Source of the DNA: Streptomyces stelliscabiei | GTDB lineage: Bacteria; Actinomycetota; Actinomycetes; Streptomycetales; Streptomycetaceae | DNA length: 64,000 nucleotides | Reading direction: 5' to 3' | Assembly (NCBI RefSeq): GCF_014873495.1 | Contig: NZ_JADBGF010000001.1 | Span: 5,394,001-5,458,000, forward strand | Shown here: positions 26,673 to 33,536 of the stretch, piece by piece | How positions within the stretch are numbered: the first letter of the stretch is position 1 | How the letters are laid out: each line of letters begins with the position of its first letter | Translations under genes and position numbers: made by a program | The notes under the pieces: generated by a model | Databases searched by the model: none | What the model saw: the letters and a program-made list of their open reading frames with translations, nothing else | Told to the model about the DNA's origin: nothing

Positions 26673-27251
26673 TCAGCCCAGGGACAGCCGGGAGTAGACG
26701 CCGCCCTGGGTGTCGTGGACGGTCACGGAGCGCAGGAACTCCTGCCCGTCGTCCCGCGCGGGCAGATCCGCGACGGCGTACCAGACGCCCCAGCCCGGCT
26801 TCCCGGGCAGCTCGATCAGCTTGCCGTGGACCGTGCCCGTGCTCGTCCGGACCGCCACGCGGGAGGCGGTGCCCTTGCCTCCGTAGTAGATGCCGGAGAG
26901 GTAGTAGTGCCCCTCGAAGGCGGACGCCTGGAGGGAGACCCCGGGCCGGGACAGGTCGATGTTGCCGTCGACGACGCTGCGGAACTGCGGGAAGTCGGGC
27001 AGGTCCGGCTCCAGCCAGTGCTTGCCCTCCGCCGTCATCCAGAACTCGAAGCCGGGCGCGGCGACGACGTGCTCACCGGGCTGGACGATGCGCGGAGTCG
27101 GCGCCTTCCTGGCCGCCGCCTCCGCCACCGCCGTGGCGGCGCCGTGCGCCGTCTCCCCCCGCGAGACGGCGTACGACGTCGTCGACGCCCCCGCCAGCAG
27201 CGTGGTCAGCGCTGCGACGGCGACGAGTGTGCGCATCCGTGTCATGGTCAT
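26673..27251 (-). CDS. Secreted paralogue of the 25185 ectodomain
   Basis: 192 aa from ATG 27251 (GGGGG about 11 nt upstream). A signal peptide covers about residues 1-28. The mature protein matches the extracellular part of the 25185 protein over about 140 residues, with shared blocks VQPGEHVV, WMTAEGKHWLEPD, NIDLSRPGVS, YYLSGIYYGGK, and a hydrophobic W-GVWYAV segment. It has neither TM helix nor cytosolic part. It lies upstream of the sigma gene, same strand, 100 bp away, so it may be co-transcribed. A soluble ligand, competitor or partner of the membrane sensor is a plausible reading. Confidence 0.78.
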   Translation of the reverse strand: MTMTRMRTLVAVAALTTLLAGASTTSYAVSRGETAHGAATAVAEAAARKAPTPRIVQPGEHVVAAPGFEFWMTAEGKHWLEPDLPDFPQFRSVVDGNIDLSRPGVSLQASAFEGHYYLSGIYYGGKGTASRVAVRTSTGTVHGKLIELPGKPGWGVWYAVADLPARDDGQEFLRSVTVHDTQGGVYSRLSLG

Positions 27252-27361
27252 GAACGGACGACCCCCAAAGGTGTGTTGGTTCAGGTGCGTTGGTCTGACA
27301 CTCCTGAAACCCCGGAGGCGTACGGGACGGATGACACCGGTGCGACGTTTTTTCTGCCGCC

Positions 27362-28357
27362 TCAGCTCAGCGCGCTGCCCTCCTTCCACCGGTCCCAGCC
27401 CAGGTTCCAGTCGCCGTACCCGTTGCCGACGGCCACGGTCTCCTCCGAACCGGTCACCTTCACCACGTCACCGGGGATGACCTGGTCGTAGAACCGCCGC
27501 GCCGTGCCGTCGTCCGCGAGACCCACGCAGCCGTGGGTGACGTTCTGCCGGCCCGCGTAGGTGTTGGCCTTCGGGTTCTCGTGGAGGTAGGTGCCGGAGG
27601 CGGTGAGGTGGACCGCGTAGCCGTACCAGCCGGCGTACGAGTCGCCGTAGCCGACCGTGCTGGAGTCCATGAACACCCGGCGCTGCTTGTCGGAGACGAC
27701 CATCGTGCCGTTCCACGTGTCCATGCCGGGCGCGCCGGCGGTGATCGGGATGCGCTGGGTCGAGCCGTCCTTCTCGACGGTCATGGTGTGGCTGCGGACG
27801 TCGACCGTGGCGACGAGCGAGCGGCCGATCGTGAAGTGCCGGGTGAGGCCCGTACCCACCTCGACGGTGACCTTCGTACCGGGCTTCCAGTAGGCGCGGG
27901 GACGGTAGTCGACGCGCCGGCCGTCGGCGAGGTTGTGCCCCTTGACCCAGCTCCAGGAGCCCTCGGCGCCGGTGTCCGTCGTGACCCTCAACCGCCGTTC
28001 CACGGCGGCGCGTTCCGACGTCGCGACCGGGCGGTCGAAGGTGACGGATATCGGCATGCCGACGCCCACGGTCCGGCCGTCGGCGATGTTCACGCGCACG
28101 CCCTCGAAGGCCTTCGGCAGGGCGGGGCTCGGCTTCACGCGCACGGCCTCCGCGTCCGCCCGGGCGTGCGCCTTCGGTATCGCGCTCGGTCCCTCCACCC
28201 GTACGCCCGCTCCGGCCCCCGCGCAGCCCGTGAGCGCCAGCGTGACCGTGCACGCGGCCGTCGCGGCGAGCGCGTGGACCAGGCGCCGGGCCCGCCTCGT
28301 CCCCGTGGTCCTGCCTCTCGCGGCCCTCTTCCCCGAGCCGCTGTTCCCCGTGGTCAT
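27362..28357 (-). CDS. L,D-transpeptidase lipoprotein (YkuD)
   Basis: 331 aa from ATG 28357 with AGGGGGG directly upstream. A lipobox LALTGC puts the acylated cysteine at Cys45. An Ig-like domain lies at about residues 80-170 (VRVNIADGRTVGVGMPISVTFDRP). The YkuD catalytic domain runs about 180-305, with the His in YLHENP and nucleophile Cys277 in THGCVGL. It makes 3-3 cross-links in peptidoglycan or attaches protein to it. It is divergent from the sigma factor gene at 28512 across 154 bp containing 13-bp spaced direct repeats. A catalytically dead copy of the same fold is encoded downstream of that sigma gene. Confidence 0.92.
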   Translation of the reverse strand: MTTGNSGSGKRAARGRTTGTRRARRLVHALAATAACTVTLALTGCAGAGAGVRVEGPSAIPKAHARADAEAVRVKPSPALPKAFEGVRVNIADGRTVGVGMPISVTFDRPVATSERAAVERRLRVTTDTGAEGSWSWVKGHNLADGRRVDYRPRAYWKPGTKVTVEVGTGLTRHFTIGRSLVATVDVRSHTMTVEKDGSTQRIPITAGAPGMDTWNGTMVVSDKQRRVFMDSSTVGYGDSYAGWYGYAVHLTASGTYLHENPKANTYAGRQNVTHGCVGLADDGTARRFYDQVIPGDVVKVTGSEETVAVGNGYGDWNLGWDRWKEGSALS

Positions 28358-28398
28358 GTTCCCCCCTGCTGTCTTACGACCAGATCTCTTTCGAGCGG

Positions 28399-28419
28399 TG
28401 TGTTTCCGTGATGTGTTTC
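28399..28419. promoter_or_regulatory. Direct repeats in the Ldt/sigma divergent promoter
   Basis: TGTGTTTC occurs at 28399-28406 and 28412-28419, 13 bp apart, with a third TGTG just beyond. They sit about 45-60 bp upstream of the L,D-transpeptidase start and about 95 bp from the sigma start. They may bind a regulator or form part of a promoter; nothing more can be said from sequence. Confidence 0.45.
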
Positions 28420-28511
28420 GATGTGTGGCGTACGTACGGGACCTGTACGCACGACGGGGGCGACCGGGTTGCACGGCGATGCACGGGACTTCGGAAAAAT
28501 GGCGGGGGCGC

Positions 28512-29015
28512 ATGACCGAGGACGAGTTCGACGCGTTCTACGCGACCGCGTTCCCCCGGCTGACCGGCCAGATCTTCGCCTTCACCGGAGACCACGGGGA
28601 GGCGCAGGACGTGGTGCAGGAGGCCTTCGTACGGGCCTGGGACCGGCGCCGGGAGTTCCTCGCGGACGGGGCGCCCGAGGCGTGGATCCGGACCGTGGCG
28701 ATGCGGCTCGCGGTGAGCCGGTGGCGGCGGGCCCGCCGCTGGCTGGAGCTGGTGCGCCGCAACCCGCCCCCGGAACACGCGCCGGGCCCCGATCCCGAAC
28801 GGGCGGTACTGGTCGACGCGTTGCGCAGGATCCCGGAGGCACAGCGGATGGCGGTGGTTCTGCACCATCTGTGCGACTTGAGTGTGGAACAGGTAGCCTC
28901 CGAGACGGGCGCCCCCGTGGGCACGGTCAAGGCCCGGCTGTCCCGCGGCCGGGCGGCGCTGGCGCGCGAACTGGCTCCGGGCGAGGGTGAGAAGGAGGAC
29001 GGCCGTGTCCGATGA
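28512..29015 (+). CDS. ECF-type RNA polymerase sigma factor
   Basis: 167 aa from ATG 28512. Region 2: FYATAFPRLTGQIFAFTGDHGEAQDVVQEAFVRAWDRR (residues about 8-45). Region 4: RIPEAQRMAVVLHHLCDLSVEQVASETGAPVGTVKARLSRGRAALA (about 108-155). The stop overlaps the following GTG start at 29005 by 11 nt, so the downstream pseudo-transpeptidase protein is coupled. Divergent from an active L,D-transpeptidase. By position I infer control of cell-wall cross-linking genes, including the divergent one, but no promoter proof exists here. Confidence 0.9.
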   Translation: MTEDEFDAFYATAFPRLTGQIFAFTGDHGEAQDVVQEAFVRAWDRRREFLADGAPEAWIRTVAMRLAVSRWRRARRWLELVRRNPPPEHAPGPDPERAVLVDALRRIPEAQRMAVVLHHLCDLSVEQVASETGAPVGTVKARLSRGRAALARELAPGEGEKEDGRVR

Positions 29016-29745
29016 ACTCACCGTCCGGCTGCGCGAACTGGCCGAGACCGCCGAGGTCCCACCGCCCGGCTCCGGCGCCGAGGTCCGCGCCACCGCGGGC
29101 CGCCGTCGCCGCCGGCGCCGTACGTCCGCCGCCGTCGCGGGCGGCTGCGCGGCGGCCGGCCTGGCCGCCGTCCTCACCCTGAACGCCGCCTCCCACGGCA
29201 CGCAGCAGCGCCCGTCCACGGCCGCCAGTGACGTGCCCAGCGCGTCGGCGGCGCCCGAGGCCGTGGTGGACCTCTCCCGCCACGTCCTCACCTTCGCCGG
29301 CCGTGAGCTGCCCATCTCCGCCGGGAAGGAGCGCACGCCGACGCCGACCGGTCTGATGACCGTGACCGGCAAGGCCGACTCCGCGAAGTTCTCCAACGAG
29401 ACGGTCGCCTTCGGTGACGGGTACACGGTGAACCTGAAGTGGGTCCTGGGGCTGTCGCCCGTCGCGACGGGAACGGGGGACACCGGCGACTCGGGCGGTG
29501 GCACCGACACGAGCGGGAGGACGAGCCCGGCGCCGACGCGGACCCCGAACCCGTGGTCGCTCTGGATCGCCGCCATCGCGTACAACGAGACGGCACCCGG
29601 CAGCCTGGACACCACCGACGGCTGGATCGGCCTGCGCACGGCGGACGCGCGGTGGCTGTACGAGCGGATGCCCGAGGGTGCGGTCGTGCGGATCCGGGGC
29701 GCGGCGGCGACCCCGTCCCCGTCCGCCGCCATCCCGTCCGGCTGA
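29005..29745 (+). CDS. Membrane protein with catalytically dead L,D-transpeptidase fold, coupled to sigma factor
   Basis: 246 aa from GTG 29005 with AAGGAGG ending 7 nt upstream. Residues 1-45 are cytosolic and basic (VRLRELAETAEVPPPGSG, RRRRRRRT), one TM helix at about 46-68, then an outside YkuD-like domain from about residue 85. VVDLSRHVLTFAGRELPISAG and TPTGLMTVTGK match L,D-transpeptidase strands. The end, DGWIGLRTADARWLYERMPEG, aligns with the usual SHGCIRL-x-DARWLY block, but His is Asp205 and Cys is Trp207. The first catalytic His is also missing, and a Gly/Thr-rich loop of about 25 residues is inserted. So it cannot be an active transpeptidase; I infer a substrate-sensing role. Confidence 0.8.
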   Translation: MSDELTVRLRELAETAEVPPPGSGAEVRATAGRRRRRRRTSAAVAGGCAAAGLAAVLTLNAASHGTQQRPSTAASDVPSASAAPEAVVDLSRHVLTFAGRELPISAGKERTPTPTGLMTVTGKADSAKFSNETVAFGDGYTVNLKWVLGLSPVATGTGDTGDSGGGTDTSGRTSPAPTRTPNPWSLWIAAIAYNETAPGSLDTTDGWIGLRTADARWLYERMPEGAVVRIRGAAATPSPSAAIPSG

Positions 29746-29859
29746 CCGGGGGCGGCCGTACGGGGGAGCGGCTCACCCGTACGCCCTCGTGCGGTGGTGG
29801 ACGGGCGCGGGCGGTGTTGGCGTGGGAGCGGAAACGTCGTGCTCTCGGGAGGCTCCGCC

Positions 29860-30810
29860 ATGCGTCGTCCGTACCGTGTTCTCGCCCGGGTCGTGGCCCT
29901 CGGGATGCTCGCGGGGGCGGCGGGCTGTTTCGTGGACGATCCGGGACACCCGCGCGGCTTCCCCGAGGCGGCCGTCGACGACACCGCCGCCCCCTCGTCC
30001 CCGCCCTCCGCCCCGTCCGCCCTCACCGACGCCCGGGCCAGAAGCGCCCTGCTCCGCCAGGACGACCTCGGCGAGGCGTGGGCCGGTACGCAGGGCGCGG
30101 CGACCTGGCGGGACGGCCTCCTCAAGGGCCGCACCGATCTCCCCGAGTGCCAGGAACTCCTCGACGCGGTGTACGCCGAGGACGTCCTCGGCAAGCCCAG
30201 GGGCGGGACGGCCGTCACGGGCTTCGACGACTTCGAGTACGGCGCCCAGTTGCGCTACCAGGTGGGCGCGTACGACCGGGCCGACATCGACGCCCGGCTC
30301 AGCCACCTCCGCGAACTCGTCGGCAAATGCGGGGAGTTCACCATCACCGGCTCCCAGGGCCGGGAGTACGGCGCCGAGGTCACCCCCGTCGAGCTGCCCG
30401 GCGACCTGGGTGACGCCCGGCAGGGCCTGCGGCTGGTCGTCAGCGGTGACGTCGAGGGCGAGGACAGCGCCCTCACCCTCGACCTCGCGACCGTACGCGT
30501 CGGCGACACCGCCGCCCTCGTCACCCACGGCGGCCTCTACGGCATCGACGACACGGCCACCCGCGACGCCGCAACGGCAGGGGCGAAGCGCCTGAGGAAC
30601 GTCCTGAAGACGGAGGGGCAGGACACGAAGAAGGGGAAGACGACCCCGAAGAAGGAACCGAAGGCACGGAAGACGGACGCGACGGAGGACGAGACGAAGG
30701 CGCCGTCCGACGAGGAACCCTCCTCCGAGGACGACTCCTCCTCCGAGGCCCTGCGGCCCGCCCACGTCCTCACCGGCGTCTCCCTCACCCCTCCTTCAGC
30801 AACGGCGTGA
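29860..30810 (+). CDS. Putative lipoprotein with charged C-terminal tail
   Basis: 316 aa from ATG 29860 with GGGAGG 6 nt upstream. A lipobox LAGAAGC is at about residues 17-23. A domain of about 170 residues follows (RSALLRQDDLGEAWAG, DLPECQELLDAVYAED, DDFEYGAQLRYQVGAY). The last 80 residues are extremely charged and repetitive (TKKGKTTPKKEPKARK, then DEEPSSEDDSSSE). No known family is recognised, although the folded part resembles actinobacterial sensor-like lipoproteins. The 3' end overlaps the convergent thioredoxin-like gene by 26 nt. Confidence 0.7.
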   Translation: MRRPYRVLARVVALGMLAGAAGCFVDDPGHPRGFPEAAVDDTAAPSSPPSAPSALTDARARSALLRQDDLGEAWAGTQGAATWRDGLLKGRTDLPECQELLDAVYAEDVLGKPRGGTAVTGFDDFEYGAQLRYQVGAYDRADIDARLSHLRELVGKCGEFTITGSQGREYGAEVTPVELPGDLGDARQGLRLVVSGDVEGEDSALTLDLATVRVGDTAALVTHGGLYGIDDTATRDAATAGAKRLRNVLKTEGQDTKKGKTTPKKEPKARKTDATEDETKAPSDEEPSSEDDSSSEALRPAHVLTGVSLTPPSATA

Positions 30811-31375
30811 CGACGCCCCGCACGTCCTTCTCCGACACCTTGCTCTGCACGGCCCCGGCGATGCGGCCCTCGCGGTCGACGAAGAGGGTGAAGGGAAGGA
30901 TCCGCGGGTTCACGAGGCCCTTCGGCAGCTTCAGGAACTGCTTGCCGCCCGGGTCGTGGAGGCTCGGGTAGGACAGTCCGAGGTCCCGCTGGAAGGCGAG
31001 CGCGTGCGACCGGGACACGTCGGCACTGACGCCCAGGACCTGGACACCCCGTGCCCCCGACTTCCGCTGCACACGGTCGAGATCGGGCGACTCGGCCCGG
31101 CAGGGCCCGCACGTGGAGGCCCAGGCGTTCACGACGACGACCCGGCCGCGGAAGTCGGAGAGGCGGACGGGTTCTCCGTCGACGCTCGTCCCGGCGAAGT
31201 CGGGGGCCACGGGCCGCTCCGCCACGGGGATGTCCTTGAACAGCCCCGCCCCGGCCCCCTGCCGGGCCCGCTCGGCCCGCTCCACGCCGGCCGGCAACGG
31301 CTTCGGTGTGGCACAGCCCGCCATCGCGAGGCCGACCACGAGCACGCACAGGCCCGCGCGGGCGTTCGTCTTCAT
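30785..31375 (-). CDS. TlpA-like thioredoxin-fold lipoprotein
   Basis: 196 aa from ATG 31375. Lipobox GLAMAGC near residues 15-21 makes it a membrane-attached extracytoplasmic protein. The AhpC/TSA-redoxin domain carries WASTCGPCRAESPDL, with the CGPC redox pair near residues 91-94, and IPFTLFVDREG-type cis-Pro region (ILPFTLFVDREG). It would reduce or exchange disulfides outside the membrane, perhaps for cytochrome or wall-protein maturation. There is no ribosome site; TAAGCT upstream could be a -10 box for a near-leaderless mRNA. The palindrome at 31389-31400 overlaps that box. Confidence 0.88.
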   Translation of the reverse strand: MKTNARAGLCVLVVGLAMAGCATPKPLPAGVERAERARQGAGAGLFKDIPVAERPVAPDFAGTSVDGEPVRLSDFRGRVVVVNAWASTCGPCRAESPDLDRVQRKSGARGVQVLGVSADVSRSHALAFQRDLGLSYPSLHDPGGKQFLKLPKGLVNPRILPFTLFVDREGRIAGAVQSKVSEKDVRGVVTPLLKEG

Positions 31376-31388
31376 GGCCGCACAGCTT

Positions 31389-31400
31389 AGGCAACTGCCT
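31389..31400. promoter_or_regulatory. Palindrome at the thioredoxin promoter
   Basis: AGGCA-AC-TGCCT at 31389-31400 is a 5+5 inverted repeat. The TAAGCT hexamer (minus strand, partly overlapping) that could be the -10 box sits next to it. Candidate operator. Confidence 0.4.
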
Positions 31401-31494
31401 TATGGGGTCCGCCGATCGGCCTGTCGAGGGGGCTGGAACACTGCTGTGGTCACCGGTTGACCGCCGGTGACGTACGGGGATGCGAGGAGCGCAG

Positions 31495-31956
31495 ATGATC
31501 ACGCCTTGGCGTCGGGCGATCGAGTACGCGGTGCTGGTCACCCTTCCCTCATGGCTGTGGGGGGTGGTCGTGCTCAACGTGGGGGTGCTCGCTGGGAGCC
31601 CGTCCGCCACCGACCTCGGCCCGGACATGACCGTCGGCGGCGGCCTGCTGTTCGTGCCGGTGGCGGTCCTCGTGCTGACGCTGGTCCGCAGGACGCTCCC
31701 CGCGCTGTCGCGCTGGCGCACCGCGACCATCGACGTCTCGGTGTACGCGGTCCTCCACCTGCTCTGCGTCGTGGCGACCCTCCTCACGGCCGGCTCCGGC
31801 CCGGCCGACGCGGTGGACTGGGCCTTCGTGATGATGACCGCCGCCCTCCTCGACCTGCAGTTCCTGCTGGCCCTCGCCCTGTGCGCCTGGCGCTACGACC
31901 GCCTCGTCCCGACGGCCCCCGCGAACCGCCTGCCCCACGGCCCCCACATGGCCTGA
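31495..31956 (+). CDS. Small four-helix membrane protein
   Basis: 153 aa from ATG 31495, chosen because GAGGAG lies 5 nt upstream; ATG 31480 is an alternative. Four hydrophobic segments at about residues 12-33, 47-67, 80-98 and 108-130. The loops are short and the C-tail is polar. I do not recognise the family. It is divergent from the thioredoxin-like gene and convergent with the DUF3515 gene. Confidence 0.7.
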   Translation: MITPWRRAIEYAVLVTLPSWLWGVVVLNVGVLAGSPSATDLGPDMTVGGGLLFVPVAVLVLTLVRRTLPALSRWRTATIDVSVYAVLHLLCVVATLLTAGSGPADAVDWAFVMMTAALLDLQFLLALALCAWRYDRLVPTAPANRLPHGPHMA

Positions 31957-32006
31957 CGAGGCCACGGACCGTGGCACCGGCCAGGACCGACGGACCGGCC
32001 ACGAAG

Positions 32007-32507
32007 TCAGCGCGCGGCGTCCTCGCACTGTTCGCCCCGAACCCGTTCGATCGGGCCCACCAGGGAGCTGAGGTCTACCAGAACGCCGTCGACCGCCGTG
32101 ATCCGGTCGGCGACGAACGCCTGGACGGCGGGGTCGCGGCCGTAGGTGATGAGGACGCGGTAGCCGGAGCCGGCGGAGGAGGTCTCCCGGAACACCCAGT
32201 CGACGCCGTCGACCTCCACGCACGGGTCGTCGGTCTCGGGCGGGGGCTCCAGGCCGCAGCGCAGGACCACGCCCCCGTCCCCCCAGGAGGCCACGCCGGT
32301 GACGGAGACGGGGTCGCGGAACTCGCCGGCGATGCGGGCGGGGTAGCGGTCGGTCAGCCGGGTGCAGGCCCGGTCGTCGGCGCGCGCGGCCGGCCGTACA
32401 CCGAGGGCGGGGGAGGCAACCTCCCGCGCCACGAGCACACCGGCGACCACCGCCGCACCCAGCCCCACCCCGAGCGCGACCCACCCACGCCTCGAAGGGC
32501 GCCTCAT
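32007..32507 (-). CDS. DUF3515-family membrane-anchored protein
   Basis: 166 aa from ATG 32507 with GGAGGAG 7 nt upstream. An N-terminal TM anchor is at about residues 9-30. The outside domain has paired cysteines (DRACTRLTDRYP, VLRCGLEPPP, DPCVEVDGVDW, GEQCEDAAR) and matches the actinobacterial DUF3515 pattern, with DGVDWVFRET and YGRDPAVQAFV. The function is unknown; the four cysteines would make two disulfides. It is convergent with the small membrane protein gene. Confidence 0.75.
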   Translation of the reverse strand: MRRPSRRGWVALGVGLGAAVVAGVLVAREVASPALGVRPAARADDRACTRLTDRYPARIAGEFRDPVSVTGVASWGDGGVVLRCGLEPPPETDDPCVEVDGVDWVFRETSSAGSGYRVLITYGRDPAVQAFVADRITAVDGVLVDLSSLVGPIERVRGEQCEDAAR

Positions 32508-32616
32508 CCGTCAACTCCTCCGCGGCACCGGGGTCATGGCGAGGGTCTCGCCGCAGGAACCTCCGCCCCGACCGACATGTTCGCATCCACCCCGCAGGCG
32601 CTCGGAGGGGGCGGTC

Positions 32617-33360
32617 TCACCCCTGTCCGGACGGCGGCCGCATGGATCGGCCCGTGCCCGGCTTGACGCCCCACACGTACACCGCGTCGTCCTCGTGCAT
32701 GACGTTCCAGAGCCGTTCGGCGTCCGCGTAGCGCAGGTTCACGCAGCCGTGGGAGCCGCCTCTGAAGAGGTCGTCGAGGACGCCGTGGAAGGCCTGCCCG
32801 TCGTTGAAGAACTGGGCGAACGGCATGGGGGCGTCGTCGTACAGGTCGGAGTGGTGGTCGCGGTTCTTCCAGTAGACCGAGTGCCAGCCGGTGCGGGTCT
32901 CCTGGCCGTCCCTGCCGGTGCGCACGGGCACCGGCGCGTAGATCACCCGCTCCCCCTGCTGCACCCACATCAGCTGACGGTCGAGGTCCACACACGTCAC
33001 CTGGTACGACCGCACGGGGCACTTGCCGGCCGCGTTGGGGTCGGGGCGGGCCTGCACGACCAGCATCGTGCGGTAGGTGGCGAGGCCCGCGTAGCCGTCG
33101 GCCGGCTTCACCCCCGTGCGCTGCTGGAACGCGCGGACCGCCACACAGTCGGCGGTGGACTGCCGGCCGTCCTGGGGAAGCCGGAGATGGCGTTCCAGGT
33201 CCCACTGGTACGGGCCGGTGCGCGTGGCGCACTCCGGCGCGGGCGCCGACGCGGCGGCGGGGACCCACGTCCAGCCCAGCAGCGCGGTCGACACCGCCGC
33301 GACCACGCCTGTCCGGGTCTTCTGCGCCTTCCCCGTCTTCCGTGTCCTTCGTCTCGTCAA
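32617..33360 (-). CDS. Secreted L,D-transpeptidase with peptidoglycan-binding domain
   Basis: 247 aa from TTG 33360. The TTG start is chosen because GGAGG lies 6 nt upstream and the signal peptide begins immediately. After the signal (cleavage near residue 38, ASA-PAP) comes a PG_binding_1-like region (LRLPQDGRQ, CVAVRAFQQRTGVKPADGYAG) at about 50-95. The YkuD domain covers about 115-235: LDRQLMWVQQGERVIYAP, FHGV, and SHGCVNLRYADAERLW with Cys206. It is a second active L,D-transpeptidase about 5 kb from the first. It lies 109 bp upstream of DUF3515 on the same strand. Confidence 0.9.
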   Translation of the reverse strand: MTRRRTRKTGKAQKTRTGVVAAVSTALLGWTWVPAAASAPAPECATRTGPYQWDLERHLRLPQDGRQSTADCVAVRAFQQRTGVKPADGYAGLATYRTMLVVQARPDPNAAGKCPVRSYQVTCVDLDRQLMWVQQGERVIYAPVPVRTGRDGQETRTGWHSVYWKNRDHHSDLYDDAPMPFAQFFNDGQAFHGVLDDLFRGGSHGCVNLRYADAERLWNVMHEDDAVYVWGVKPGTGRSMRPPSGQG

Positions 33361-33485
33361 CGCGGCCTCCGGTACTCACTGACTCGCTCGGTCGCCGAAC
33401 CCCCTCCCAGAGATACGGCATCCGGCCCGCCCCGGAGACGTCGTGCTGGGCCGAACGGGCTCCCGCCCGCCGGCCCCGCACACCA

Positions 33486-33522
33486 CGGCGCCCCGGGTCC
33501 TCGAACGGGACCCGGGGCGCCG
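33486..33522. terminator. 15-bp hairpin downstream of the large secreted protein gene
   Basis: CGGCGCCCCGGGTCC at 33486-33500 pairs with GGACCCGGGGCGCCG at 33508-33522 around 7 nt, 14 nt past the stop of the minus-strand gene ending at 33537. Confidence 0.85.
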
Positions 33523-33536
33523 GAGTCAGGAAGGTG

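Noticed and set aside
28358..28511. Search for a conserved ECF promoter for the sigma gene
   Set aside because: No convincing GGAAC-N-GTC pair was found in either direction; only the direct repeats stand out.
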